From contig NZ_CP016076.1 of assembly GCF_001941625.1 (NCBI RefSeq), positions 6,804,001-6,868,000 of the forward strand: a DNA stretch of 64,000 nucleotides, in the 5' to 3' direction. Below are positions 24,899-32,813 of this stretch, piece after piece. Every line of letters starts with the position of its first letter. The first letter of the stretch is position 1. The translations under genes and the position numbers were made by a program. This DNA comes from Actinoalloteichus fjordicus. GTDB lineage: Bacteria > Actinomycetota > Actinomycetes > Mycobacteriales > Pseudonocardiaceae. The notes under the pieces are model-generated. The model saw only the letters and a list, made by a program, of their open reading frames with translations, was not told the DNA's origin and searched no databases.

Positions 24899-25771
24899 CT
24901 ACCTTGCCCTGGAAGCTAAGAGGTCCAGCATCCGACCAAGATTATCTACGGTCAACGAAAGGTGGCCATGCCCAGCCTCCAGATGAGAAACAACGTTGTT
25001 GAGATTGCTGGCGAGCCATTTTCCGTGCGCCAACGGGACCATTTTGTCCAGATCGCCATGCCACAGTTCTACCGGGGCCTTGATCTCATCGAGGTCAAAG
25101 CCCCAAGGACGGGTGAGGGCGGCGAGATCGGCCACCCATCCTTCATTCCCCAACCGGAGCGCGTGATCCACGGACACGGCATTCTCTACCCCGAAGGCCG
25201 ACTGCATCGCAGCGACATCCACGTCCGGTAGAACGGAGTTCAGTTCGTCGGCCACTCCTTCCGGCTGCGTGCCCAGCATCGCCGCCGACATGGAGTCGAT
25301 GACCTCACGCATGGCCTGCTCGCCTCGTTCAACGCTGCGGAATGATATCTGGTTCTGCACACCCATTCCACCGATGAAATCAAGACCCGGAGCATTGAAC
25401 GGGGCGAACGACGCGCTGGTGAGCACCCCGACCACCCGCCCGGCGTCTACCGCCGCGCTCGCCAGCGCGTGCGGGCCACCCGCAGACCAGCCAAAGGAGA
25501 GATACTCAGAGATCCCCAACCGGTCGAGAAGCTGGCCACAGTCTCTCGCCGAGTCGGCGACCGTCCGACCAGGCGAGGGGGTCGACTCCCCGTGACCAGC
25601 CCGCGAATAGGTGAGCATTCTGTATCCGCGCTCAATCAATGGATCAAGAATTGTTCCCATCGGCACGGCCGAGCCCGGCATTCCATGGTGGACCAGAACG
25701 ACTGGGCCGACCTCCGGCCCCGAAATCTCGTACTCGAGATCTCGGCCGTCCGACAGTCGCATCAGTTGCAT
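24899..25771 (-). CDS. Alpha/beta hydrolase
   Basis: About 290 residues from ATG 25771 (AGGAG eight bases upstream). VVLVHHGMPGSAVPM near the N-terminus, nucleophile elbow FGWSAGGPHALA, acid region ELWHGDLDKMVP and His in LEAGHGHLSLT are the hydrolase fold landmarks. Slightly lower GC than the neighbours. Substrate unknown; monocistronic. Confidence 0.88.
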   Translation of the reverse strand: MQLMRLSDGRDLEYEISGPEVGPVVLVHHGMPGSAVPMGTILDPLIERGYRMLTYSRAGHGESTPSPGRTVADSARDCGQLLDRLGISEYLSFGWSAGGPHALASAAVDAGRVVGVLTSASFAPFNAPGLDFIGGMGVQNQISFRSVERGEQAMREVIDSMSAAMLGTQPEGVADELNSVLPDVDVAAMQSAFGVENAVSVDHALRLGNEGWVADLAALTRPWGFDLDEIKAPVELWHGDLDKMVPLAHGKWLASNLNNVVSHLEAGHGHLSLTVDNLGRMLDLLASRAR

Positions 25772-26094
25772 GGGGTCTCCTATTTCTGGGCGCACGTCGC
25801 TGAGATTCGACGAACCGTCGCTCAAAATCCTGTTCCGGGCTTATTGAAGACCGGCGCGAGGTAGGTCGACGGTTGCAAAGACAGCGTAGATGACTTCGAT
25901 ACGGCGGCCTTCGAGACAACTCAGGGGTAGTGCTGAAACACTTGCACTGGACGCGCCTGGGCGATTATCATGCGCGGCCGATCAGGTTCAGGACGGAGCG
26001 GAACGGCTGGTCGCTTCGGTTGCATCGACCGCGCCGAGGCCGCCGACATCGGTCTGATTGTGAATGCGCCCGCCACAAGAGCAGCGTGGGCTGG
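25772..26094. other. Intergenic region, no recognised gene
   Basis: About 320 bases between the hydrolase start and the end of the MFS transporter. No convincing coding frame or strong hairpin; presumably carries the hydrolase promoter. Confidence 0.35.
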
Positions 26095-27342
26095 TCAGTG
26101 TCCCGACTCCTCTGGTGTCGGAAGGCAGAATCTCCGGTACGGCCGGTTGGTCATTCCGACTATCGCGACGACCACCACGCAGGCAAGGCCGCCGGTGACG
26201 AGGGCGAACGGGGCGGACGTTCCCCCCGCGACGAGTCCGGCGCGGAAGTTCCCGACTTCGGGCCCCGCGGCGCCGATGACGTGTTCGACGGCGGAGACGC
26301 GGCCGCGATGCGAGTCCGGAGTGGTCAGTTGGACCATCGCCCCTCTGGTGACCACGGAGACCGTGTCGGCGGCACCGGCGACCACCAGAGCGACGAAGGC
26401 GAGCCAGAAGGGTCCGGCCAGGCCGAAGACCGCCAGGGCGATCCCCCAGGTGCCCGCGGCGACCAGTTGCACCACGCCGCTGCGGCGAAGCCGGATCACC
26501 GTCCCCGAGATCAGGCCTGCTCCGATGCCGCCGACGGCGACAGCGGTGAGGAACAGGCCGAGGGTGCGCGGGTCGCCGTCGAATCGGATCTCGTTGACGA
26601 GGGGGAACAGCGCGACCGGCATCGCCAGCAGCGTGGCGGCGAGGTCGGTCGCGAAGCAGCCCCACAACTCTGGCCTGCGCGCGACGAGACGCCATCCGTC
26701 GATCGTCGCGCGCAGACCGGGGCGATCCGGACGGCCGAGCGGCGGCAGATCAGGCAGCCGGACGATGCTGATCAGCGCCGCCCCACAGGCAACGGCCTGC
26801 CCCAGGTAGGCGGCGGTGAGGCCCCACTCGGCGAGGATGAGCCCGGCCAGCGCGGGCCCGAGCAGCATCGATGCCTGGAAGGCGATGTTCTGCAAGGCCA
26901 CTCCTGCGGCGACCTGCCCGGTGACCAACAGCCGGGTCGGCATCGTCCGACGGGCTGGCGCGCCGAGCGCGCCGCAGGCTGCCTGGACCGAGACCAGACC
27001 CAGCACGAGGGCAAGCGAGGCCGTGTCGGAGAACGCCTGCACAGCCAGGCCCAGCGCCGCCAGGAACTGCCCGACGGAGGTCAGCAGGACGAGCCTGCGG
27101 CGATCCAGGGCGTCGGCCAACGAACCACCGACAAAGGTGAAGACGAGCAGCGGAACAGCGGTGGCAAGTCCGATCGCGCCCGTCCAGACCGGGTCGTGGG
27201 TGAGCTGCCACACCTGGAGCAGCACGGCCACCGAGGCGACCTGCTGCCCCAGTCCGGACAGCAGTGATCCGAGCCATAACTCCCGGAATGCGCGACTGGA
27301 GCGCAGCGGCCGAAGGTCGATCAATCGATTCGCAAGGCTCAC
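26095..27342 (-). CDS. MFS transporter
   Basis: About 415 residues from GTG 27342 (GGAG nearby); the frame is open far upstream but that part is non-coding and overlaps the next transporter. Twelve hydrophobic segments, with the MFS motif A-like loop GGSLADALDRRRLVLLTS between TM2 and TM3. Its shape (FRELWLGSLLSGLGQQVASV) is that of the enterobactin-exporter/DUF894-like MFS group, often drug or siderophore efflux. Substrate cannot be read from sequence. Confidence 0.88.
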   Translation of the reverse strand: MSLANRLIDLRPLRSSRAFRELWLGSLLSGLGQQVASVAVLLQVWQLTHDPVWTGAIGLATAVPLLVFTFVGGSLADALDRRRLVLLTSVGQFLAALGLAVQAFSDTASLALVLGLVSVQAACGALGAPARRTMPTRLLVTGQVAAGVALQNIAFQASMLLGPALAGLILAEWGLTAAYLGQAVACGAALISIVRLPDLPPLGRPDRPGLRATIDGWRLVARRPELWGCFATDLAATLLAMPVALFPLVNEIRFDGDPRTLGLFLTAVAVGGIGAGLISGTVIRLRRSGVVQLVAAGTWGIALAVFGLAGPFWLAFVALVVAGAADTVSVVTRGAMVQLTTPDSHRGRVSAVEHVIGAAGPEVGNFRAGLVAGGTSAPFALVTGGLACVVVVAIVGMTNRPYRRFCLPTPEESGH

Positions 27343-27719
27343 CCTGGCACTCCGACAGCGGGCCACGGCGGCTGTCCCGGCATATCCACCGCGCCAATGT
27401 AACAGCGCTAATTCAATAATCTCCCGTCGTTTTCCGGGGGACGTAGACCTCGGCGGGAACGGTCCCGGCGAGCAGGCGTCTCGGCGAACCGCGTCTCGGG
27501 TCTGTCGCCGCCACGGATCTGCGGCTCGGCAGCCTCGTCGGCGGGCCGACGCCCGACGCCGTCGCCGCATGGTCCGCCCCGCCCGGCCTCCACGGGACAG
27601 ACCACACGACACCCGCCCGGGCCGCATCTGAAGCAGGCCGTATCCACCAACAGCTCGCGCGCGAGGAGGCTTCCGTGGCGGACACGCCACGGGCGGGCAC
27701 CTGCGGACGGTGCCGCCGC
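27343..27719. other. Intergenic region between two transporter genes, no recognised gene
   Basis: About 380 bases. An AT-richer stretch at 27395-27430 may be the promoter of the MFS gene. The remaining sequence is GC-rich with open frames of Arg/Pro-rich, non-protein-like composition. Confidence 0.35.
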
Positions 27720-28649
27720 TCAGTGCAGCGCCACCACCGGCTTCGAACGCACCTTCTCGTGCCAGCCGAGACCCGTGATCGAGCCCACCACGACCAGGAA
27801 GCCGATCCACTGCGTCAGCGACAGTTCCACCCCGAGCAGACCGACCCCGATCAGCGCGGCCGTCGCCGGGAACGCCAACTCCGCGAGCGTGGCGCGCGAT
27901 GCGGGCGTGGCACGAAGGCCGACGTAGTACAGGCTCAGCCCGAGCAGACCGGGGACCACCGCGAGCAGGACCAGGCCGAGCGCGTTGTCCCAGCCGACCA
28001 GAACGGGGTCGCCCTGCCAGAGCAGGACGACGGCGGCGGCGGGAAGTCCGATGCTGAACCGGAGCACGGTGACGTCTCTCGGCGACATCGACGCACTCAC
28101 CAGCCTGCCCAGCACGGTGCCCGCCGCCCACAACACGGCGGCCCCAAGGGCGAAGAACGCGGACTGCGCCGCCGTGACCTGCACCGAGAGGGGATTCGGG
28201 AAGCTCAGCAGCCAGGCACCGATCAACGCGGGCACCGCGAAGAACCAGTACGTCGCCCTGATCCGCTCGGCAAGCAGCCAGTAGGCCGCGAGCACGGCGA
28301 ACAGCGGCTGGAGCTTCTGGAGCACCAGCGGCGTGATCGCATCGCCGACGGCGAACGACGCGGTGAACAACGCCGTGGCCACGGCCGACGCGCCCGCGCC
28401 GATGACGACCAGCGCGAGGCGCTCGCGCCAGGAGCAGGCGGCGAACGCGCGAAGAGCCCTCGGCAGGAAGGGAAGCACCAGCAGCACGATGATCAGGTGC
28501 TCCCAGAAGACCACCGAGGCCGCGGGCAGCGCCTCGGCGAGCGGCTGCCGAAGCAGGCCGTCCGTCCCCCACAACGCCGCCGCACAGGCGACCAGCCACG
28601 TTCGGTCGGCAACGGTCCCCGACGAACTGTTCACTGCGGTTCGATTCAC
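27720..28649 (-). CDS. EamA/DMT-family transporter
   Basis: 309 residues with ten hydrophobic segments arranged as two EamA repeats; the N-terminal LVACAAALWGTDGLLRQPLA and the mid-protein FFALGAAVLWAAGTVLGRL are the equivalent first helices of each half. The family exports metabolites or amino acids. The start region carries inverted repeats, so expression is probably regulated. Function not further predictable. Confidence 0.88.
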   Translation of the reverse strand: MNRTAVNSSSGTVADRTWLVACAAALWGTDGLLRQPLAEALPAASVVFWEHLIIVLLVLPFLPRALRAFAACSWRERLALVVIGAGASAVATALFTASFAVGDAITPLVLQKLQPLFAVLAAYWLLAERIRATYWFFAVPALIGAWLLSFPNPLSVQVTAAQSAFFALGAAVLWAAGTVLGRLVSASMSPRDVTVLRFSIGLPAAAVVLLWQGDPVLVGWDNALGLVLLAVVPGLLGLSLYYVGLRATPASRATLAELAFPATAALIGVGLLGVELSLTQWIGFLVVVGSITGLGWHEKVRSKPVVALH

Positions 28650-28694
28650 TCGAACAAGCTAATCACGACGGCTTTTCGAATCGGCCGTCGTGAT
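28639..28694. promoter_or_regulatory. Two inverted repeats at the EamA promoter
   Basis: GTTCGA-N5-TCGAAC (28639-28655) spans the start codon of the EamA gene, and ATCACGACGGC/GCCGTCGTGAT (28662-28672 and 28684-28694) with an 11-base spacer lies just upstream. Both could be operators; the longer could also form a hairpin. Confidence 0.35.
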
Positions 28695-28810
28695 CAGCCG
28701 AAACCGAGGTCGACCTGCTGTTTCCGATGTGATGTTCCACATGCCCAACATCACGGGCAGGCGTCGTTCGGCGATGCGTGACGGGATGGCGACGCAGGGT
28801 GCGGTAGGTG

Positions 28811-29539
28811 ATGGTGGGACTCGTGTTGAAGAAGACGACGACTGCGCTGACCACCGTGCTGGCGGTGTGCGGGCTGGGCATCACGCCAGTCGCCGCCGCA
28901 GGCCCCACTCCGCCTACTCCGCCCTCTCCGCCCTCCTCGACCTCTCCGACCTCTCCGACCTCTCCGACCTCTCCGACCTCCTCGACCTCCTCGACCTCCT
29001 CTGCATCCTCTGCATCCTCGACCTCCTCTGCATCCTCCTCATTCCAGGTGTCCTCCTCATTTCTGCGGATCACCACCTCGACGTTCGTCGCGCCGCCCGC
29101 GCGGACCAGCGCCGTCACCTACGACCCGGTCATGGTTCCGACCGGCTCCAAGGTCGCGGTCACCGCGTGGGGGCTCTGGGACGGCCGCACGAACATCGTG
29201 CTCGGGGTCACGGGGCTCACCCCCGGCCATGCCTACGGCGCGCATCTGCACCAGGAGCCCTGCGGCGACGAACCCGAGGATGCCGGACCGCACTATCAGA
29301 ACGAGGTCGATCCGGTTCAGCCGTCCGTCGATCCGGCCTACGCAAACCCGGAGAACGAGGTGTGGCTGGACTTCACCCCCGACGCCGACGGCGAGGCCGT
29401 CGCGATGACCTCGGTCGGCTGGCGTCCCACCGGGAGCGAGCGGCGTTCGGTCGTGATCCATGCCCACCACACCGCGACGGGCGAGGGAGAGGCGGGAACT
29501 GCGGGCGAGAGACTGGCCTGCGTCACCGTCCGGGCCTGA
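28811..29539 (+). CDS. Secreted SOD_Cu-like (CuZn superoxide dismutase fold) protein
   Basis: About 242 residues from ATG 28811 (a GTG directly before it is possible). A signal peptide (KKTTTALTTVLAVCGLGI, cleavage near VAAAG) is followed by a Thr/Ser/Pro low-complexity linker of about 45 residues and a SOD_Cu-like domain: GAHLHQEPCG, GPHYQNEVDP, and VVIHAHHT. Several but perhaps not all metal ligands of classical SodC are present, so enzymatic dismutation is uncertain. Confidence 0.75.
   Translation: MVGLVLKKTTTALTTVLAVCGLGITPVAAAGPTPPTPPSPPSSTSPTSPTSPTSPTSSTSSTSSASSASSTSSASSSFQVSSSFLRITTSTFVAPPARTSAVTYDPVMVPTGSKVAVTAWGLWDGRTNIVLGVTGLTPGHAYGAHLHQEPCGDEPEDAGPHYQNEVDPVQPSVDPAYANPENEVWLDFTPDADGEAVAMTSVGWRPTGSERRSVVIHAHHTATGEGEAGTAGERLACVTVRA
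28915..29040 (+). repeat. Low-complexity tandem repeats inside the SOD-like gene
   Basis: Imperfect tandem 9-mers (CTCTCCGAC four times, then CTCCTCGAC and CTCTGCATC variants) encode the Ser/Thr/Pro linker. The unit is in frame with the codons, so slippage would change linker length without breaking the protein. Confidence 0.7.
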
Positions 29540-29692
29540 CCGGATCATTCCGGCGCGTTCGAGGAGCTGCGACGGCGAGGCTCGGGCCCGGCACACCCAG
29601 GCGTGGCGGGCCCGCCAGGCTCCGAACGGCGCGGCGGGCGAAAGACCCTCCTCGCACCCGTCGGCTGCGTGCGGTGGACGCCACCAGCGATA

Positions 29693-30844
29693 ATGGCGGA
29701 CGTGTCATCTCAGACCCTCTCCAGGCCTGCGCTCAAGGTCGGCCCCTACGCGGTCGACCCGCCGGTGGTGCTCGCCCCGATGGCGGGCATCACCAACGTC
29801 GCCTTCCGCAGACTGTGCCGCACCTACGGGGCGGGGCTCTACGTCTGCGAGATGATCACGACGCGGGCACTGGTCGAACGACACCCGCAGACCATGCACA
29901 TGATCAGCTTCGATCCGGAGGAGCATCCGAGGTCGCTGCAGCTCTACGGCGTCGACCCCGAGACGATGGCGAAAGCCGTCCGGATGATCGTCGAGGAGAA
30001 TCTCGCCGACCACGTCGACATGAACTTCGGCTGCCCCGTGCCGAAAGTCACGCGAAAAGGCGGGGGCGCGGCATTGCCGTACAAGCGGCGGTTGTTCGCC
30101 GCGATCGTTCGGGCCGCGGTGACCGAGGCCGCACCCGCCGGAATTCCGGTCACGGTCAAGTTCCGAATCGGAATCGACGACGATCACACGACGTTCCTGG
30201 ATGCAGGTCGGATCGCCGAGCAGGAGGGCGCCGCTGCGGTGGCGCTGCACGCCAGGACTGCCGCACAGCGGTATTCCGGAACGGCGGACTGGGCCGCGAT
30301 CACCGCGTTGAAGTCGGCGGTCCGCAGCATTCCGGTGCTCGGCAACGGTGACATCTTCAGTGCGGCGGACGCGATGAGGATGGTCGAGACGACCGGCTGC
30401 GACGGCGTCGTGGTCGGGCGCGGGTGCCTCGGACGTCCATGGTTGTTCCGGGACCTGCAGGAGGCGTTTGCCGGACGGCCGGTGCCCGCGGGCCCCGATC
30501 TCGGCGAGGTCGCCGAGGTCATGCATCGTCACGCCGTCCTGCTCGCCGAGCATCTGGGCCACGACAAGGGCCTGCGGGACCTTCGCAAGCACATGGCGTG
30601 GTACCTCCGGGGCTTTCCGATCGGATCGGATCTGCGGCGTTCCTTCGGCATGGTGTCCGGTCTCGGTGAACTCGAGGACCTGCTGGCCCGACTCGATCCG
30701 TCCGTGCCCTTCCCCGAGGACGCCGAGGGTCCTCGGGGCAGGCAGGGCTCGGCGGGGCGGGTGTCCCTTCCCGAGGGCTGGCTGGACGACCCGGAGGACG
30801 TCTCGGTGCCGCATGCGGCCGAGGTCGACAGCTCCGGCGGCTGA
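29693..30844 (+). CDS. dus: tRNA-dihydrouridine synthase (DusB-like)
   Basis: About 383 residues. VLAPMAGITNVAFRRLCR is the FMN-binding N-terminus; MNFGCPVPKVTRKGGGAAL contains the active-site Cys; LHARTAAQRYSG and GVVVGRGCLGRPW are later FMN/tRNA-binding blocks. It reduces specific uridines of tRNA to dihydrouridine. ATG 29693 chosen; GTG 29702 is an alternative. It corresponds in position to the Rv0823c-type gene at one end of the conserved block, and is followed after 2 bases by a lipoprotein gene. Confidence 0.93.
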   Translation: MADVSSQTLSRPALKVGPYAVDPPVVLAPMAGITNVAFRRLCRTYGAGLYVCEMITTRALVERHPQTMHMISFDPEEHPRSLQLYGVDPETMAKAVRMIVEENLADHVDMNFGCPVPKVTRKGGGAALPYKRRLFAAIVRAAVTEAAPAGIPVTVKFRIGIDDDHTTFLDAGRIAEQEGAAAVALHARTAAQRYSGTADWAAITALKSAVRSIPVLGNGDIFSAADAMRMVETTGCDGVVVGRGCLGRPWLFRDLQEAFAGRPVPAGPDLGEVAEVMHRHAVLLAEHLGHDKGLRDLRKHMAWYLRGFPIGSDLRRSFGMVSGLGELEDLLARLDPSVPFPEDAEGPRGRQGSAGRVSLPEGWLDDPEDVSVPHAAEVDSSGG

Positions 30845-30846
30845 CG

Positions 30847-31347
30847 ATGGGACGCGGTCGCTCGGCCCCGGCCGCCGTGCTGCTGAGCCTGCTGTTGTCG
30901 ACCGGATGCAGCGGCCCGCCCGCGCCGCCACGGGACGTGGAGCATGGCGGCGCGGCAGGCCGCCAGGGCGCGGCAGACGAGGCGCCGAACGAGCAGGCAG
31001 AGGAACACCGCGAGCTGATCCGCGCCTACTTCGCCGGCCTGAACTCGGCCGGGCTGGCGGGCCGCGAGGCGCAGCGCGACTTCTTCGAACGCACCGGGCA
31101 TCCCGGGCAAGGCACGCCCTGTGACCTCGGCGAACTGACGATCAGCATCGAGCCGACCCTGTCCACGCTGCGCACCGATCCGCACTGGCAGCCCGCGGGC
31201 GGGCAGTCTCCCGACGGAGTGAGCTACGTGGTCGCCGTGTCAGCCGTCTGGCGGCAGGGGGGCAGCACGGTGAGCAACCAGATCAGCGGGCAGCATCTCG
31301 TGGTGTCGGACGACACGGTCTACGGTTTCGCGCCCTGTCCTCGGTAA
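30847..31347 (+). CDS. Putative lipoprotein
   Basis: 166 residues. Signal sequence AAVLLSLLLSTGC with a lipobox (LSTGC) is clear, followed by a Pro/Gln/Glu linker and a compact domain of about 100 residues (YFAGLNSAGLAGREAQRDFF, CDLGELTISIEPTLS) with two or three Cys. No family recognised. Only 2 bases from the dus stop, so co-transcribed. Confidence 0.75.
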   Translation: MGRGRSAPAAVLLSLLLSTGCSGPPAPPRDVEHGGAAGRQGAADEAPNEQAEEHRELIRAYFAGLNSAGLAGREAQRDFFERTGHPGQGTPCDLGELTISIEPTLSTLRTDPHWQPAGGQSPDGVSYVVAVSAVWRQGGSTVSNQISGQHLVVSDDTVYGFAPCPR

Positions 31348-31541
31348 GTCTCCGAGGGCTCGACGGTCGGTCCGCCGACGCATCGGCCCCTCCGTGATGA
31401 ACGTCACTGGTTTCACTCGACCGGGCGCATCATCCGCCACAACGCTGCTCCAACCGGGTCACCCGCAGGCGAACGGCTTGGTCGGAGCGTCCAACTCGGG
31501 TAAATGATGCTCCAACGAATGGACTAGCTCTAATGGGTTGA

Positions 31542-31631
31542 ATGGACTACTACCCGGTCAGCCAGATGAGCGAAACCGACCGTCTCGGGGCCGTCCGCCT
31601 CAAGCCCGACGGCGAAGCAGACGACTACTAA
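31542..31631 (+). CDS. 29-residue peptide upstream of the GGDEF gene
   Basis: ATG to TAA: begins MDYYPVSQMSETDRLGAVRL and ends KPDGEADDY. It is codon-usage consistent (GC-rich third positions), ends 22 bases before the diguanylate cyclase start, and a TAATGG hexamer five bases before the ATG could be the -10 of a leaderless transcript. Could be a small protein, leader peptide or chance frame; no homologue can be named. Confidence 0.4.
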   Translation: MDYYPVSQMSETDRLGAVRLKPDGEADDY

Positions 31632-31653
31632 GACAGGTAGGGAGGTGAGTGCG

Positions 31654-32580
31654 GTGACCGTACTACAACCCGACATCGGCGAGTCCGATCCGGTCCGACG
31701 CGAGGCGACAGCAGAGTCGCCGGCTGCCCCAGTGCCTCCGAGAGAGTCTGCCGAAGCCATGACGACGCGACGGCACCCCGACGAGCTGACGGACAGCTCG
31801 GGGCTGGTGCGGCTGCACGAGTCGATCGCAGCACTGCTCGCGTCTCGCGGGCAGTGGCGGCAGGCGTATCACCATCTGCGTTCCGCACTCGATCTCGCCT
31901 CCGCCAAGGGCTCCGAGCCGATCCACGTCCCCGAACAGCTGCGACGCGAGGTCGACCGGCTGCGCAAGGAGCACGCCGAGGTGCAGGAACAGAGTCTTCG
32001 GGACAGTCTCACGTCGAGCTACAACCGGCGCTACCTCGATCAGCGGCTGCTCGCGCTTCCCGGCGAGATGGACGAGCGCAGCGCAGGCCTCGCTGTCGCG
32101 CTGGTCGACCTCGACTGGTTCAAGCAGGTCAACGACACCTACGGACATCTGCTCGGCGATCGTGTGTTGCAACGTGTCGTGGAGTTGCTGCAGGAGGGCC
32201 TGCCCGCCGGGGCGTTCTGTGCTCGTTACGGCGGCGAGGAGTTCGTCCTCGTACTGCCCGACGTCGACGCCGCCACCGCCGTCGCGGTGTGTGAGACGAC
32301 CCGAGCCCGCATCGAGCGCCATGCCTGGCAACAGCTCGTCGTGGGTCTACGGGTGACCGTGAGCATCGGTCTCGCTCATGAGCAGCGAGTCGCACAGGCC
32401 GCAGGACGGCTGCCGACCAGCCACGAAGAGCAGCTGCTTCGCGCCGACAGCCTGCTCTACACGGCGAAACAGTCCGGCCGTAACGCCGTCGCCTATCAGG
32501 AGGACGGCGTCGCTCATCTCGCAGGCGCCGCAGCAGGCAGGCGAACGGTCGTCGCTCCCCGTGTGGTGGGTTACTACTGA
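31654..32580 (+). CDS. GGDEF diguanylate cyclase
   Basis: About 308 residues from GTG 31654, preceded by AGGGAGG; a GTG at 31645 lies within that site. Residues 45-100 form TPR-like helices (RGQWRQAYHHLRSALDLASA), a coiled linker follows, then a full GGDEF domain: DSLTSSYNRRYLD, DLDWFKQVNDTYGH, and the active loop RYGGEEF (GGEEF at 193-197). No RxxD inhibitory site five residues ahead, so product inhibition is unlikely. Makes c-di-GMP, which in filamentous actinobacteria governs development through BldD and RsiG. Confidence 0.9.
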   Translation: MTVLQPDIGESDPVRREATAESPAAPVPPRESAEAMTTRRHPDELTDSSGLVRLHESIAALLASRGQWRQAYHHLRSALDLASAKGSEPIHVPEQLRREVDRLRKEHAEVQEQSLRDSLTSSYNRRYLDQRLLALPGEMDERSAGLAVALVDLDWFKQVNDTYGHLLGDRVLQRVVELLQEGLPAGAFCARYGGEEFVLVLPDVDAATAVAVCETTRARIERHAWQQLVVGLRVTVSIGLAHEQRVAQAAGRLPTSHEEQLLRADSLLYTAKQSGRNAVAYQEDGVAHLAGAAAGRRTVVAPRVVGYY

Positions 32581-32813
32581 GAGATCGGCGCTCACTCGAC
32601 AAGGCTTGAGAAACCGTGTAAACCGTCCGTGATTCCTCCCGTCCGAACGTGGCAGGAAACACGAATAGTATCGACGGCGTGGTGACCAAGCCGTAATATC
32701 ATGGCGCGCTTAATCACCCAATCGGGCAGCTTGACAGTCACCCCACGTATCGGACCAGATGCTTGCTGCGCGACGTGCACTGCAGTGAGCGCGTTCACGA
32801 GGAAGGAGATCGG

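Noticed and set aside
24531-24986. Plus-strand frame after tRNA-Lys
   Set aside because: Ser/Arg-rich without motifs and running into the antisense of the hydrolase gene.
25930-27267. 445-codon plus-strand open frame opposite the MFS gene
   Set aside because: Gln/Asp/Arg/Gly-rich antisense artefact of GC-rich codon bias; no ribosome site.
26095-28599. Apparent 834-codon minus-strand gene
   Set aside because: Only the part from 27342 downstream encodes an MFS protein; upstream the frame is Arg/Ala-rich shadow of the EamA gene in another frame.
28690-30351. 553-codon plus-strand open frame
   Set aside because: Overlaps the SOD-like and dus genes in a different frame, with Arg/Gly-rich composition and no domain.
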